Source: Acinetobacter sp. TR3 (lineage in GTDB: Bacteria > Pseudomonadota > Gammaproteobacteria > Pseudomonadales > Moraxellaceae). Taken from it: DNA of 64,000 bases. The stretch's first letter is position 1. Each line of letters opens with the position of its first letter. Made by a program: the position numbers and the translations under genes. The notes under the pieces are model-generated. The model was given only the letters and a program-made list of their open reading frames with translations. It ran no database searches and was not told where the DNA came from. Positions 1-9,396 of this stretch are shown here, piece by piece. Where the stretch lies: contig NZ_CP114264.1 in NCBI RefSeq assembly GCF_027105055.1, forward strand, positions 1,674,001 to 1,738,000, given 5' to 3'.

Positions 1-5
1 AAATC

Positions 6-1301
6 ATGTCGAATATGATGAATAAAGCTCAAGGCTTTGGGCTATCTTTGATCACTAAAATCGCAGGAAGCGAAGTATTAGATCAACTCAAATTAAGAAA
101 ATTTGTAGAGAAATCATTATATCAAGGATCAAAAACAGGTTTTAAAGTACTGAATAAGACACAAAAAGCTTTTAAACCGCAAGCAATTGATAAGCAACGC
201 CTCCCGAATCAAGTTAATAAAAATTTGTTTGATCTCAGCCTTACTGAAGAACAGCAAATGACTGTCGATGCAATGTCTCAATTCGCTGAAGAAGTTTTAT
301 ATGCTTTAGCGCATGACGCTGATCATCAAGCACAATTCCCAGAACAACTTTGGCAACATTTGGTCGACTTAGGTTTGAACTACTATGCTTTACCTGAAGC
401 ATTAGGTGGTGTTGCCGCTGAACAAAATATTGTGAGTAATATATTAATCGCAGAAAGTTTAGCTAAAGGTGATTTCAGTTTAACAGCAGGTCTACTCAGC
501 ACATTTAGCGTTATTAATGCAATTACACGTTGGGGTTCAACACAAGTTCAATCGATGTATTTGCCTGTATTTGCTGAAGATACTGATGTTACCGCAACAT
601 TTGCATTTCAAGAAGCAACTCCTGCATTTAATCCATATCAGTTAAAAACAACTGCAACTGAAGCAAACGGTCAATTCTACATTACAGGTGAAAAAACCTT
701 AGTTATCCTCGGTGACACTGCGGATGTATTCCTTGTAAGTGCTGAGTTTAATGGTCAACCTGATATTTTTGTTGTGCAGTCAAATCAAACTATTGCAATC
801 AAAGCTAATCCAGCAATGGGATTAAAAGCAACTGAAACAGCAACACTTCAATTCAACCAAACTCCTGCTTTGCGTTTAGGCGATGCTGACTTTGATTACA
901 CTGCATTTGTCGATCTTGGAAACTTAATGTGGTGTGCCATGGCGATTGGTACAGGAGAAGCAATCAAAGCTTATTGTATTAAATATGCCAATGAACGCAC
1001 TGCTTTTGGTGAACCTATCTCTCATCGTCAAAGTGTTGCTTTCATGATTGCCGATATGGCCATTGAAATTGATGCTATGCGTATGTTGGTTTTAAATGCG
1101 GCAAGCTTGGCTGAAGCAGGTAAACCTTTTCATCGTGAGGCCTATCTTGCTCGCTTACTTTGTGCCGAAAAATCAATGAAAATTGGTACAGATGGCGTAC
1201 AAATCTTAGGTGGTCATGGTTTTACTAAAGAGCATCCTGTTGAACGTTGGTATCGTGATTTACGCGCGACCGCTATCTTACATTCTGGCTTACATGCGTA
1301 A
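6..1301 (+). CDS. Acyl-CoA dehydrogenase family protein, C-terminally short
   Basis: A 431-residue flavoprotein of the acyl-CoA dehydrogenase fold. The first ~80 residues are a lysine-rich extension not usual in the family. The alpha-helical N domain, the beta middle domain (FAFQEATPAFNP region) and the C-terminal helical domain follow, including QILGGHGFTKEHPVERWYRD near the end. The protein stops at RDLRATAILHSGLHA, exactly where family members carry the YEGT motif that supplies the catalytic glutamate, so that base and the last ~20 residues are missing. The next gene starts 15 bases downstream and is a complete acyl-CoA dehydrogenase, so the two are probably co-transcribed and may form a hetero-oligomer (inference). 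Substrate unknown. The fold is sure; independent catalytic activity is doubtful. Confidence 0.85.
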   Translation: MSNMMNKAQGFGLSLITKIAGSEVLDQLKLRKFVEKSLYQGSKTGFKVLNKTQKAFKPQAIDKQRLPNQVNKNLFDLSLTEEQQMTVDAMSQFAEEVLYALAHDADHQAQFPEQLWQHLVDLGLNYYALPEALGGVAAEQNIVSNILIAESLAKGDFSLTAGLLSTFSVINAITRWGSTQVQSMYLPVFAEDTDVTATFAFQEATPAFNPYQLKTTATEANGQFYITGEKTLVILGDTADVFLVSAEFNGQPDIFVVQSNQTIAIKANPAMGLKATETATLQFNQTPALRLGDADFDYTAFVDLGNLMWCAMAIGTGEAIKAYCIKYANERTAFGEPISHRQSVAFMIADMAIEIDAMRMLVLNAASLAEAGKPFHREAYLARLLCAEKSMKIGTDGVQILGGHGFTKEHPVERWYRDLRATAILHSGLHA

Positions 1302-1316
1302 TTTTGGAGAAGAAGA

Positions 1317-2516
1317 ATGAACTTACAAAATCCGAAAAAATTTAAAATGTTGGTTGATCAGGCGCATGAAACAGCATTGAATGTATTACGCCCTATTTCA
1401 CGTAAATATGACAAAGCAGAACATGCATACCCTAAAGAACTCGATATGCTCGCTGCGCTATTAGATGGCATGAATGAAAGTGGCGAAGGTGTCGGTGCAG
1501 CCAATGCGAGTAAACGAGGGACAGCTAACCCAGATGCCATTGTGAATGGCGGTAACATGTCTGCGGCACTTGGTATTATTGAAATGTGTTATGGTGATAC
1601 AGGCTTACTGCTCAGTATGCCACGTCAAGGCTTAGGCAACTCTGCCATTGCAGCAGTTGCGAATGATGAGCAACTTGAACGTTTCAAAGGTACTTGGGCT
1701 GCTATGGCAATTACCGAACCAGGATGTGGTTCAGACTCAGCAGCTATTCGTACAACCGCAACCAAAGATGGCGATGATTATATCCTTAATGGTGAAAAGA
1801 TTTATGTCACTTCTGGTGATCGTGCAGACTCAGTTGTGGTTTGGGCAACACTAGATAAAAAACTTGGTCGTGCTGCTATTAAATCCTTTGTTGTACCTAA
1901 AGGTACGCAGGGTATGAAAGTTGAACGCTTAGAGCACAAACTGGGAATCAAAGCTTCTGACACAGCTGCTATAAGTTTTATTGACTGTCGTGTACCAGCA
2001 GCTAATTTATTAGGTAATCCAGAAATTGATGTTGCTAAAGGTTTTGCTGGTGTTATGGAAACTTTTGATAACACTCGTCCACTTGTTGCAGCCATGGCAA
2101 TCGGTTGTGCAAAGGCATCTTTAGAACGTATTAAAGAAATTTTTAAAGATCAGCTTGATCCGGACTACAAAACGCCTTATTTGCAAACTTCGAATTTGGC
2201 TGCTCAAATCTATCGTATGGAAGCTGAGTGGGAAGCTGCTCGCCTACTTATGATTAAAGCCACATGGATGGCTGACAATAAAAAGCCTAATTCTAAAGAA
2301 GCTTCTATTGCTAAAGCAAAAGCTGGGCGTGTAGGTAATGAAATTACACTCAAATGCGTCGAATTAGCTGCAAGCGTGGGCTATGGTGAAGATGAGTTAT
2401 TAGAAAAATGGGCACGTGACTCAAAAATTTTGGATATTTTTGAAGGTACACAACAGATTCAACAGCTCATTATTGCTCGTCGTGAATTGGGTAAATCTTC
2501 AAGTGAATTGAAATAA
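1317..2516 (+). CDS. Acyl-CoA dehydrogenase
   Basis: A 399-residue acyl-CoA dehydrogenase, which introduces the alpha,beta double bond into an acyl-CoA with FAD and passes electrons to ETF. The middle domain shows AITEPGCGSDSAAIRT (FAD and substrate contacts) and NGEKIYVTSGDRAD. The C-terminal domain ends with ILDIFEGTQQIQQLIIARR, where Glu at about residue 376 is the expected catalytic base. A good ribosome site (GGAGAAGA) precedes the ATG. It follows another family member lacking that Glu by 15 bases and is closed by a strong terminator. The chain length or branched substrate cannot be told from sequence. Confidence 0.9.
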   Translation: MNLQNPKKFKMLVDQAHETALNVLRPISRKYDKAEHAYPKELDMLAALLDGMNESGEGVGAANASKRGTANPDAIVNGGNMSAALGIIEMCYGDTGLLLSMPRQGLGNSAIAAVANDEQLERFKGTWAAMAITEPGCGSDSAAIRTTATKDGDDYILNGEKIYVTSGDRADSVVVWATLDKKLGRAAIKSFVVPKGTQGMKVERLEHKLGIKASDTAAISFIDCRVPAANLLGNPEIDVAKGFAGVMETFDNTRPLVAAMAIGCAKASLERIKEIFKDQLDPDYKTPYLQTSNLAAQIYRMEAEWEAARLLMIKATWMADNKKPNSKEASIAKAKAGRVGNEITLKCVELAASVGYGEDELLEKWARDSKILDIFEGTQQIQQLIIARRELGKSSSELK

Positions 2517-2539
2517 ATACCCATTTAAACAAAAAATTT

Positions 2540-2570
2540 AAAAAGGACGTTATTTACGTCCTTTTTATTT
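2540..2570. terminator. Bidirectional rho-independent terminator
   Basis: An 11-bp perfect stem AAAAAGGACGT / ACGTCCTTTTT with a 5-base loop, flanked by A and T tracts on both sides. It lies between the convergent acyl-CoA dehydrogenase and glutathione reductase genes and can serve both strands. Confidence 0.9.
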
Positions 2571-2582
2571 TCATATCGCGCG

Positions 2583-3935
2583 CTATCGCATCGTCACAAA
2601 CTCTTCTGCTGAAGTAGGATGAATTGCAACAGTATTATCAAAGTCTTTTTTCGTCGCTCCCATTTTTAAAGCAACCGCAAAACCTTGCAGAATCTCATCC
2701 ATGCCAAAACCGATACCGTGGATACCGACAATTTTTTCATTTTCACCCACACAGACTAGCTTCATTTTGGTCGGCTGACGATGTTGCGTAATGGCGCTAT
2801 ACATCGCAGTAAATGATGAATTATAAACTTTCACAGCTTGCTGACCATATTTCTCAATCGCTTCTTGCTCAGTTATCCCTACTGTTCCAATCGGCGGATG
2901 GCTGAAAACAACCGTTGGTATATTATCGTAATCTAAATGCTCATCTGGCTTATGATTGAATAATCGCTCAGACAATTTACGACCCGCTACAACTGCGACA
3001 GGTGTAAGCTCCATTTTCCCTGTAATATCTCCTACCGCATAGATACCTTGTTGAGAGGTATTTTGGAACTTATCGACTTTGATGTAACCTCGATCATCGA
3101 GCTGTATATTGGCTTTTTCTAAATTCAAGCTCGCCGTATTTGGCTCTCTACCCGTTGCCCAAATCAAGCAATCGACCGTATGACTTTCGCCATTTTCTAA
3201 ATGTAATATGACAGAGCCATCGGTATTCTTGGTGATTTCTTTAGGAACAGCTTGTGTATGTATAGTAATTCCATCTGTTTGCATCACTTCAACCAAAGTT
3301 TCACTCAAGAAAGAATCAAAACGTCGAACAGGTAAATCTTTACGAATAAATAATCCAACTTGTGAACCTAAAGCATTGAGTACCCCTGCCAACTCAACTG
3401 CAATATAACCAGAACCAATCACGGCAGTAGTTTTAGGTAAAGCCGTTAGTTCAAAGAAACCATTCGAATCAATGCCATATTCAACACCATCAATATTAGG
3501 TAATAATGGCTGTGTCCCTGTTGCAATCAAGATATGGTCTGCTGTGAATTTCTCACCGTTGACTTCGATAGTATTTTTATCAATAAAATGAGCCGCACCA
3601 TGAATAAGATCAATCTTATTATTACTTAGGCTATTTTGATAAGATAGATGAATTCGTTCTATATAAGCTTGACGATTTTTGACCAGTGTTTGCCAATCGA
3701 AAGATTCAACTTTACTGTTAAAGCCATAATCAGGTCCATATTTTTGAATTGATTCAGCAATATGTGCTGCATACCACATGACTTTTTTAGGCACACAGCC
3801 GACATTGACACAGGTGCCACCTATTTCAGCTTTCTCAATGAGAGCACATTTTTTTCCATACATTGCAGCACGGTTAACTGATGCAATTCCACCACTACCA
3901 CCACCAATTGCAATATAATCATAATGTTTTGTCAT
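2583..3935 (-). CDS. gor: Glutathione-disulfide reductase
   Basis: A 450-residue pyridine nucleotide-disulfide oxidoreductase reducing GSSG with NADPH in the cytoplasm. It has the FAD-binding GGGSGG at residues 11-16, the redox-active disulfide CVNVGC (Cys42 and Cys47), an NAD(P) motif [12 protein letters not shown] near residue 175, and the C-terminal active-site pair HPTSAEE (His439, Glu444) donated across the dimer. Length and the [13 protein letters not shown] signature match Gor rather than lipoamide or mercuric reductase, which have different Cys-loop and tail features. It is monocistronic, between a terminator and a ~155-base gap before alkM. Confidence 0.93.
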   Translation of the reverse strand: MTKHYDYIAIGGGSGGIASVNRAAMYGKKCALIEKAEIGGTCVNVGCVPKKVMWYAAHIAESIQKYGPDYGFNSKVESFDWQTLVKNRQAYIERIHLSYQNSLSNNKIDLIHGAAHFIDKNTIEVNGEKFTADHILIATGTQPLLPNIDGVEYGIDSNGFFELTALPKTTAVIGSGYIAVELAGVLNALGSQVGLFIRKDLPVRRFDSFLSETLVEVMQTDGITIHTQAVPKEITKNTDGSVILHLENGESHTVDCLIWATGREPNTASLNLEKANIQLDDRGYIKVDKFQNTSQQGIYAVGDITGKMELTPVAVVAGRKLSERLFNHKPDEHLDYDNIPTVVFSHPPIGTVGITEQEAIEKYGQQAVKVYNSSFTAMYSAITQHRQPTKMKLVCVGENEKIVGIHGIGFGMDEILQGFAVALKMGATKKDFDNTVAIHPTSAEEFVTMR

Positions 3936-4033
3936 TACTGCCTCATAGAATCAATTACAAAATTATTTTATAAGTATTAGATATACAGCAACAAAGTTCT
4001 GAATCCTTATTTTGTTAAAGTTTTAATACAAGA

Positions 4034-4068
4034 AAATAAAAAAGCACTGAGGATAAATCATCAGTGCT
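4034..4068 (-). terminator. Rho-independent terminator of alkM
   Basis: On the minus strand AGCACTGA and TCAGTGCT form an 8-bp stem around a 10-base loop, followed by a run of six T. It sits about 20 bases after the alkM stop codon. Confidence 0.85.
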
Positions 4069-4090
4069 CTACTTTTGGGAAAGTTTTAAG

Positions 4091-5335
4091 CTATTCGGCT
4101 GCCACAGCTTCTACTGAAGTTTCAACTAAAGATTGATCCACTACACCAAATTTCTTAAACAGTTTTGCACGACGTTTTGGATAGATATTGGCTTTATTCA
4201 AATCACCTTTGTAATGATCAAATACACGCTTATCCATCATTTTTGACCATAGTGGTGGAATTAATGCTGGTAATAACATGGTTGCATAACCACTAGGTAA
4301 TTCTGGTGCTTCATCAAAATTGCGCAGTGCTTGGAATGGACGTGTTGGATAAGCATGATGATCTGAATGACGCTGTAATTGATACAAGAATAAGTTGGTC
4401 ACAATATTGTTATTGTTCCAGCTATGCTCTGGCATCGTACGTTCATATTTACCATTTTTATCTTTTTGACGTTTTAAACCATAATGTTCAATATAATTAA
4501 TAATTTCAAACAAGCTAATACCGTAAAAAGCTTGAGTCGCTAAATACGGAATTACACCTTTACCAAATAATCCAATCATTGAACCATGAAAAGCAGCACT
4601 CATTCCCCAGCCTTGCAATAATTCATTTTCAGTTGACCAGAATTCTTTACCTTTACGTTTCAAACGATTAGTTTCAATTTCAATAGCAGATTTGAAAGAA
4701 CCAATTACTGTACGTGGCCAGAACTCATAGAATGTTTCTCCCATTTGTGAAGATGCTGGATCTTCAGGTGTTGCAGCGCGTTTATGGTGTCCATACGGAT
4801 GTTCTACACGGAAGTGATTATATCCTGTAGGTACAAGAGCAAGATGAGAAAGAATATGATCTATACGATCATGTTTATGGCTAAGTTCATGTGCAGTATT
4901 GATTGCGATACCATTGATCGCACCCATTGAAATACCCAATAGGATTTTATCGATAAACGAAGTTTCTTTACGACTACATAAATAACATGCGTAAAAATTA
5001 GCTGCATATTGTAATGGAAGAAAGCTTTTTACTAAGCGTGAATAATAGGGATCTTTTTCAAGTAGTTTAATATCTTCATCAGTTGGGTTATTTGCATCTT
5101 TTCCAATCAATGTGTCAATTGCTGGAATAACGATATGCAAAACAATTGGTCCACCTAATGCAAAGATTTTTTTTAATGGACGAGGTGCAAATTGATAACC
5201 TGCTAAAATACCAATGCCAATTGCAGGTAAAGCTGGGCTAATTGCCCATAAATAACGTTTACGATCCAATTCAGTTTTCGATTTTGGAATGCTTATTGGC
5301 GTACGTTCTTGCTCTACATTTACTGGTGCATTCAT
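4091..5335 (-). CDS. alkM: Alkane 1-monooxygenase
   Basis: A membrane-bound non-haem di-iron hydroxylase that oxidises n-alkanes to 1-alkanols using electrons from rubredoxin. Histidine motifs are all present: HELSH (149-153 from the chosen start), HPYGHH (179-184), HYG in NYIEHYG (about 285) and HSDHH (323-327). Hydrophobic segments at roughly 35-80, 105-145 and 250-280 fit the six-helix AlkB fold. I chose MNAPVNVEQE as start because known AlkM proteins of Acinetobacter begin this way; the frame stays open 37 codons further upstream to 5446, but that part has no family resemblance. It is divergent from alkR, its likely alkane-responsive activator. Rubredoxin genes are not in the window. Confidence 0.93.
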   Translation of the reverse strand: MNAPVNVEQERTPISIPKSKTELDRKRYLWAISPALPAIGIGILAGYQFAPRPLKKIFALGGPIVLHIVIPAIDTLIGKDANNPTDEDIKLLEKDPYYSRLVKSFLPLQYAANFYACYLCSRKETSFIDKILLGISMGAINGIAINTAHELSHKHDRIDHILSHLALVPTGYNHFRVEHPYGHHKRAATPEDPASSQMGETFYEFWPRTVIGSFKSAIEIETNRLKRKGKEFWSTENELLQGWGMSAAFHGSMIGLFGKGVIPYLATQAFYGISLFEIINYIEHYGLKRQKDKNGKYERTMPEHSWNNNNIVTNLFLYQLQRHSDHHAYPTRPFQALRNFDEAPELPSGYATMLLPALIPPLWSKMMDKRVFDHYKGDLNKANIYPKRRAKLFKKFGVVDQSLVETSVEAVAAE

Positions 5336-5468
5336 CATCTTATCCATGTCTTTGTATATATATGTATATTTTGATGAATTATGAGTTTCATGACAGTTGC
5401 AAGCGTCCAAAAAACCTATGTGAAAGTCTTTGGCATAATCTTCCATGTTTTTGTCCTAAAAACACATA

Positions 5469-5496
5469 TTGAGTTATTGGGAGAGCTCTCTATAAT
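5469..5496 (+). promoter_or_regulatory. Candidate sigma-70 promoter of alkR
   Basis: TTGAGT, a 16-base spacer and a perfect TATAAT lie about 30 bases upstream of the alkR start codon. Prediction from motif only. Confidence 0.45.
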
Positions 5497-5525
5497 TTAC
5501 AATGAATACATAATTTAAAAATCAT

Positions 5526-6458
5526 ATGGATGCTTTAAGTAAAATATTTGCTGATATTCATTTAAACCATACGGAATATATCTACTTGAAAACTCAAGGA
5601 GAATGGAGTTTTACGTGCCAAGATCAAACAGCACTTATCGTATACATTGTTTTACTTGGTTCTGTTTTCATTCAAATTGATTCACAAAATAGTTTAACTG
5701 CTCATGCTGGTGAAATTGTCCTAATTCCTTCTGGAACAGCACATACGGGTGCAGATAACTCCATCACAAAGCTTGTGAATGCAGTCAATATTTCAAAATT
5801 GTTTGATGGACATAAAGAGGATGCTATTGAATTCGGTACAGATTCGTCAGAGAAAAATCTTATTTTAACTGTTCGTTGTCAGATTGACACCATCATGGCA
5901 CGCCCTTTTATTCAAGCATTACCTTCAATCATTCATATTCAACACGGAGAAAATACAGCACCTGAATGGTTACAAATTGGTTTGCACTTTTTAGCATTAG
6001 AGACACAAAATATTCAGGCAGGTAGAGATATTATTATTGATCATCTTGTAAATATTTTATTGATCAAATGTATAAGAGATCATATTCAACAGATCTCAAA
6101 TCAACATGGATGGCTAAGCGCTTTAAATCATCCTGAGCTCAGCAATAGCCTTGCTGCAATTCATAACCATCCTGAAGATGCATGGACAGTTGAAACCCTT
6201 GCAGAACAATGCTGTATGTCACGTTCAAAATTTGCAAGTTTATTTCATGAGGTGATCGGAGAATCCCCCTTGGCTTATCTACAACAACATCGTATGCGCT
6301 TAGCGAGCCAGTATTTACGTAAAAGTAATTATTCCATTCATCTGATTGCAAACAAAGTGGGCTACTCTTCCGAAACAGCTTTTAGTCAAGCATTTAAACG
6401 GACTTTTGAGTTATCACCCAAACAATACCGACAGCAATTTATCGAAGCAGAAAATTAG
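5526..6458 (+). CDS. alkR: AraC/XylS-family regulator of alkane hydroxylase
   Basis: A 310-residue regulator. The N-terminal half has a cupin-like sensing region (VLLGSVFIQID...GEIVLIPSGTAHTG). The C-terminal ~100 residues hold two helix-turn-helix motifs (WTVETLAEQCCMSRSKFASLF and IHLIANKVGYSSETAFSQAFKRTF) ending with the P-KQYRQQF signature. Transcribed away from alkM with a ~190-base shared control region, the arrangement known for alkR/alkM in Acinetobacter, so it is the likely alkane-responsive activator of alkM (inference from neighbourhood and family). The ATG has no clear Shine-Dalgarno. Confidence 0.87.
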   Translation: MDALSKIFADIHLNHTEYIYLKTQGEWSFTCQDQTALIVYIVLLGSVFIQIDSQNSLTAHAGEIVLIPSGTAHTGADNSITKLVNAVNISKLFDGHKEDAIEFGTDSSEKNLILTVRCQIDTIMARPFIQALPSIIHIQHGENTAPEWLQIGLHFLALETQNIQAGRDIIIDHLVNILLIKCIRDHIQQISNQHGWLSALNHPELSNSLAAIHNHPEDAWTVETLAEQCCMSRSKFASLFHEVIGESPLAYLQQHRMRLASQYLRKSNYSIHLIANKVGYSSETAFSQAFKRTFELSPKQYRQQFIEAEN

Positions 6459-6463
6459 AAAAT

Positions 6464-6492
6464 AAAAAAAGACACCTAAGTGTCTTTTTTTA
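6464..6492. terminator. Bidirectional terminator between alkR and lpxA
   Basis: AAAAAAAGACAC, a 4-base loop and GTGTCTTTTTTT form a 12-bp stem with A/T tracts on both flanks. It would end alkR on the plus strand and the long envelope operon after lpxA on the minus strand. Confidence 0.9.
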
Positions 6493-6504
6493 TTTTTGTA
6501 AATT

Positions 6505-7293
6505 TTAACGGACAATACCGCGTGTAGACTTTTCGAGTGAATCAATAAACAATTGTGCTTCAGGCGTCTTCGTCAGTATGTCGCTACGAATCTGCTCAAT
6601 GGCTTGCTCAGTGGTTAAACCAGCCTTATAAATCAGCTTGTATGCTTCTCTTAAACCTTGAATCGTATCTCGAGTCCAACCTTTACGTCGCATGCCTTCA
6701 ATATTCATACCGTAAGCATGTGCAGGATTACCAGACGCCATCACGTAAGCAGGAACGTCCTTAAGAATTAAAGATGCTCCACCAATCATGCTATATGAAT
6801 CAATACGGCAGAACTGATGAATACCCGCATTACCACCTACAATAACATGATTACCTACATGGACATGACCCGCAACGCCCACATTATTGGCAAAAATATT
6901 GTGATCACCAATTACACAATCATGCGCAATATGAGTATTCACCATGAATAAGTTATGACTGCCAATTTTTGTTATTGCATTATCCTGAACCGTACCTCTA
7001 TGCAAAGTACAATGTTCACGAATAAAGTTATTATCCCCAATTTCTAGCCATGTCTCTTCACCTTGATACTTTAAATCTTGGCAAATTTCACCGACACTCG
7101 AAAACTGAAAAATATCATTATTTTTTCCAATTTTCGTAAAACCGCCAATTACCACATGTGAACGTAATTTAGTCCCAGCATCAATCGTTACATTCGGACC
7201 AACAATACAATAAGGTCCAATTTGTACATCAGATGCAATTTCTGCAGATGGGTCAATAATTGCGGTTGTGTGAATTAGGTTTTGACTACTCAT
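6505..7293 (-). CDS. lpxA: UDP-N-acetylglucosamine acyltransferase
   Basis: A 262-residue cytoplasmic acyltransferase for the first step of lipid A synthesis: transfer of a 3-hydroxyacyl chain from ACP to the 3-OH of UDP-GlcNAc. The N-terminal two thirds is a left-handed beta helix of hexapeptide repeats (IGPYCIVGPNVTI and following). The catalytic His lies in VNTHIAHDCVIGDHN, and GGNAGIHQFCRI is the usual LpxA motif. The C-terminal helices follow. Its ATG overlaps the fabZ stop by four bases, implying translational coupling. It is the last gene of the operon. Confidence 0.96.
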   Translation of the reverse strand: MSSQNLIHTTAIIDPSAEIASDVQIGPYCIVGPNVTIDAGTKLRSHVVIGGFTKIGKNNDIFQFSSVGEICQDLKYQGEETWLEIGDNNFIREHCTLHRGTVQDNAITKIGSHNLFMVNTHIAHDCVIGDHNIFANNVGVAGHVHVGNHVIVGGNAGIHQFCRIDSYSMIGGASLILKDVPAYVMASGNPAHAYGMNIEGMRRKGWTRDTIQGLREAYKLIYKAGLTTEQAIEQIRSDILTKTPEAQLFIDSLEKSTRGIVR

Positions 7294-7775
7294 GTCTGCT
7301 CAATTTTTTGGTGGGAAATAATGATCTCTGCTGTTGCAGCGACAATACCGTCGACACTAGCCTTACAATTGTACTTGTAAATGCCACGTTTTTGCATCAC
7401 TAGTTCTGATTTTAAGACAAGCTGGTCACCAGCAACAACTTGTTTCTTAAATCTTACTTTTTCTGCGCCAGCAAATAAGAACAATGATCCTTCTTTTGGC
7501 TTTTGATTGGTCAATACAAAGCCTAATATTCCTGAGACCTGTGCGAGAGCTTCAATAATCAACACACCCGGCATAATCGGGTATGTCGGGAAATGCCCTT
7601 GCAAAAACTCTTCATTAATAGAGACATTTTTATAGCCGACAATACTATTCTCAGTTATTTCTGTAACTCTATCAACAAGTAAAAAAGGATAACGATGCGG
7701 TAAATATTCACGAATCGTCAGAATATCCATGGGTAATTCAGGCATTGTAAATGCTGGAGATGTAGACTCAGTCAT
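7290..7775 (-). CDS. fabZ: 3-hydroxyacyl-ACP dehydratase FabZ
   Basis: A 161-residue hot-dog-fold dehydratase converting (3R)-hydroxyacyl-ACP to trans-2-enoyl-ACP. The active-site His is in LQGHFPTYPIMPGVLIIEALAQ and the catalytic Glu follows in IEAL. The N-terminal ~18 residues before ILTIREYLPHRYPFLLVDRV form a short extension. It sits between lpxD and lpxA, the standard place, where it competes with LpxA for 3-hydroxyacyl-ACP. Confidence 0.96.
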   Translation of the reverse strand: MTESTSPAFTMPELPMDILTIREYLPHRYPFLLVDRVTEITENSIVGYKNVSINEEFLQGHFPTYPIMPGVLIIEALAQVSGILGFVLTNQKPKEGSLFLFAGAEKVRFKKQVVAGDQLVLKSELVMQKRGIYKYNCKASVDGIVAATAEIIISHQKIEQT

Positions 7776-7781
7776 AATAAA

Positions 7782-8852
7782 TTATTTACGTAACTTAAAG
7801 GTTGATTCAAGGGACTCTAATTGAGCTTGCATATGATCAAGCCTTTTAGTGATTTGGGTCAATGGCACATCTGCTAATTGTCTAAGGCGTACAACAGTTC
7901 TTTTCCAGTGACTATTTTCAAATAGTCCAATTCCCGAAGAAAAGGTTCCCGCTTCAGAAATACTTTTTGTGACCATTGACATTCCAGTAAGCGTCACATT
8001 ATTCGCAATATTTAAATGCCCTGCAACTGCACTGCCACCACCGATAATACAGTTTTTGCCAATTCGGACACTTCCAGCAATTGCCGTGTTTGCAGCGATG
8101 GCTGTATGTTGATCAATTTGAACATTGTGGGCAATTTGCACAAGGTTATCAATAATGACGCCATCTGCTAAAATTGTGTCATCTAATGCGCCACGATCAA
8201 TACTACAATTTGAGCCAATACGGACATCATTACCGATTCTTACCGAACCGAGTTGAGCAATACGGTGCCATTTTCCTTGATAAGGTGCAAAACCAAAACC
8301 TTCTGATCCAATCACAGTATTCGCATGAATACGAACCCGATCTTTTAACTTTGCACCGCCCGTGATCGTGACATGCGCATCAATGAAACAGTCATTACCA
8401 ATTTCAACTTCATCATCAATAAAAGCATGTGCTTGGATAATTGTATTATGTCCAATAACACAATGTTCACCAATGACAGCATAGTGCCCTATATAAGCAT
8501 TATCAGCCACAATTGCAGAAGGATGAATTTGAGCAGTACTTTCGATACCTTTTCGAGAAATTTTCTTCTCAAATAAATGTGTAAGAGTTGCAAAAGCGAG
8601 ATAAGGATTTTCTACAACGATAAAATTTTGCTTCAATGATAATTGTTGTTTTAATGCAGTTGTCACAATATAAACACCTGCTTCGCTTGCTTCAGCTTGT
8701 GCTAAATATTTTTCACCATTTACAAAACAAATGTGATGATTTTGTGCCTGTTCCAAACTAGACAAATTAGAAATTTTAAAATCTTTATCACCAAAAAGCT
8801 CACCTTTTACAAGATGAGCTATTTCTTCTAAACGATAGCTACGTCTATTCAT
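7782..8852 (-). CDS. lpxD: UDP-3-O-acylglucosamine N-acyltransferase
   Basis: A 356-residue enzyme of the third lipid A step, adding an N-linked 3-hydroxyacyl chain. The N-terminal uridine-binding domain ([15 protein letters not shown] to about residue 105) precedes a long hexapeptide-repeat beta helix ([20 protein letters not shown] onward). The catalytic His lies in [20 protein letters not shown], followed by a C-terminal helix. Six bases separate it from fabZ and three from skp. Confidence 0.96.
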   Translation of the reverse strand: MNRRSYRLEEIAHLVKGELFGDKDFKISNLSSLEQAQNHHICFVNGEKYLAQAEASEAGVYIVTTALKQQLSLKQNFIVVENPYLAFATLTHLFEKKISRKGIESTAQIHPSAIVADNAYIGHYAVIGEHCVIGHNTIIQAHAFIDDEVEIGNDCFIDAHVTITGGAKLKDRVRIHANTVIGSEGFGFAPYQGKWHRIAQLGSVRIGNDVRIGSNCSIDRGALDDTILADGVIIDNLVQIAHNVQIDQHTAIAANTAIAGSVRIGKNCIIGGGSAVAGHLNIANNVTLTGMSMVTKSISEAGTFSSGIGLFENSHWKRTVVRLRQLADVPLTQITKRLDHMQAQLESLESTFKLRK

Positions 8853-8855
8853 TGA

Positions 8856-9356
8856 TTATTTCAGTGCGTTAACCTTTTGGATCATTTTATCAGTTAAATC
8901 ATACTGAGCGTCAGAGGCAATTGTTGAATTTTTATTCAAAATAAGATCTAAATTATTTTCTTTTCTTAATTGCTCAGCTGCTTGCTTCACTTTTCCTTCA
9001 AATGCAGTGTTCATTGACTGCAATGAAGACTGTACTTTAGTCTGTAAGCCCTGTTGGGTTGTATTGAACTCATTTAACTTAGCTTGATACAGCGCAGTCA
9101 TTTTCTGAATATCCGCTTGATTCATCTTAGGACCATCAGTTTGCGCTTTTTGCTGCATAGTTTCTAATTCTTTGCCTAATTGTTCTAATCTCGTCGATGT
9201 TGGTTTAACTGATTGACCAAGAGCAGCATTTTGTTGTTTAAGATATGTGCTACTTTCAACTACGCGAGTTAGATCAACAACACCTATACCAGCAGCATTC
9301 GTCATAGCAGAAACCGTTAAACCTAAGCCTAACATCAACATCGTTAATTTTTTCAT
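8856..9356 (-). CDS. skp: OmpH/Skp-family periplasmic chaperone
   Basis: A 166-residue exported protein with a typical signal peptide (MKKLTMLMLGLGLTVSAMTNA, cleavage near residue 22). The mature chain begins GIGVVDLTRVV as in Skp, has a Gln/Lys-rich helical middle (about 45-130) matching the tentacle helices, and ends with the DLILNKNSTIAS...DLTDKMIQKVN strand region. Skp holds unfolded outer-membrane proteins for BamA, whose gene lies directly upstream. Confidence 0.9.
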   Translation of the reverse strand: MKKLTMLMLGLGLTVSAMTNAAGIGVVDLTRVVESSTYLKQQNAALGQSVKPTSTRLEQLGKELETMQQKAQTDGPKMNQADIQKMTALYQAKLNEFNTTQQGLQTKVQSSLQSMNTAFEGKVKQAAEQLRKENNLDLILNKNSTIASDAQYDLTDKMIQKVNALK

Positions 9357-9396
9357 TATTTCGTCCTTTTATATTTTAAGAGTTTAAGGGCCGTAC

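Noticed and set aside
1802..2095. Open frame antisense to the second acyl-CoA dehydrogenase
   Set aside because: It lies wholly within a well-conserved gene, has no ribosome site and no family resemblance. The same holds for many other antisense or shifted frames inside bamA, dxr, fumC, nasA, nirB and accC.
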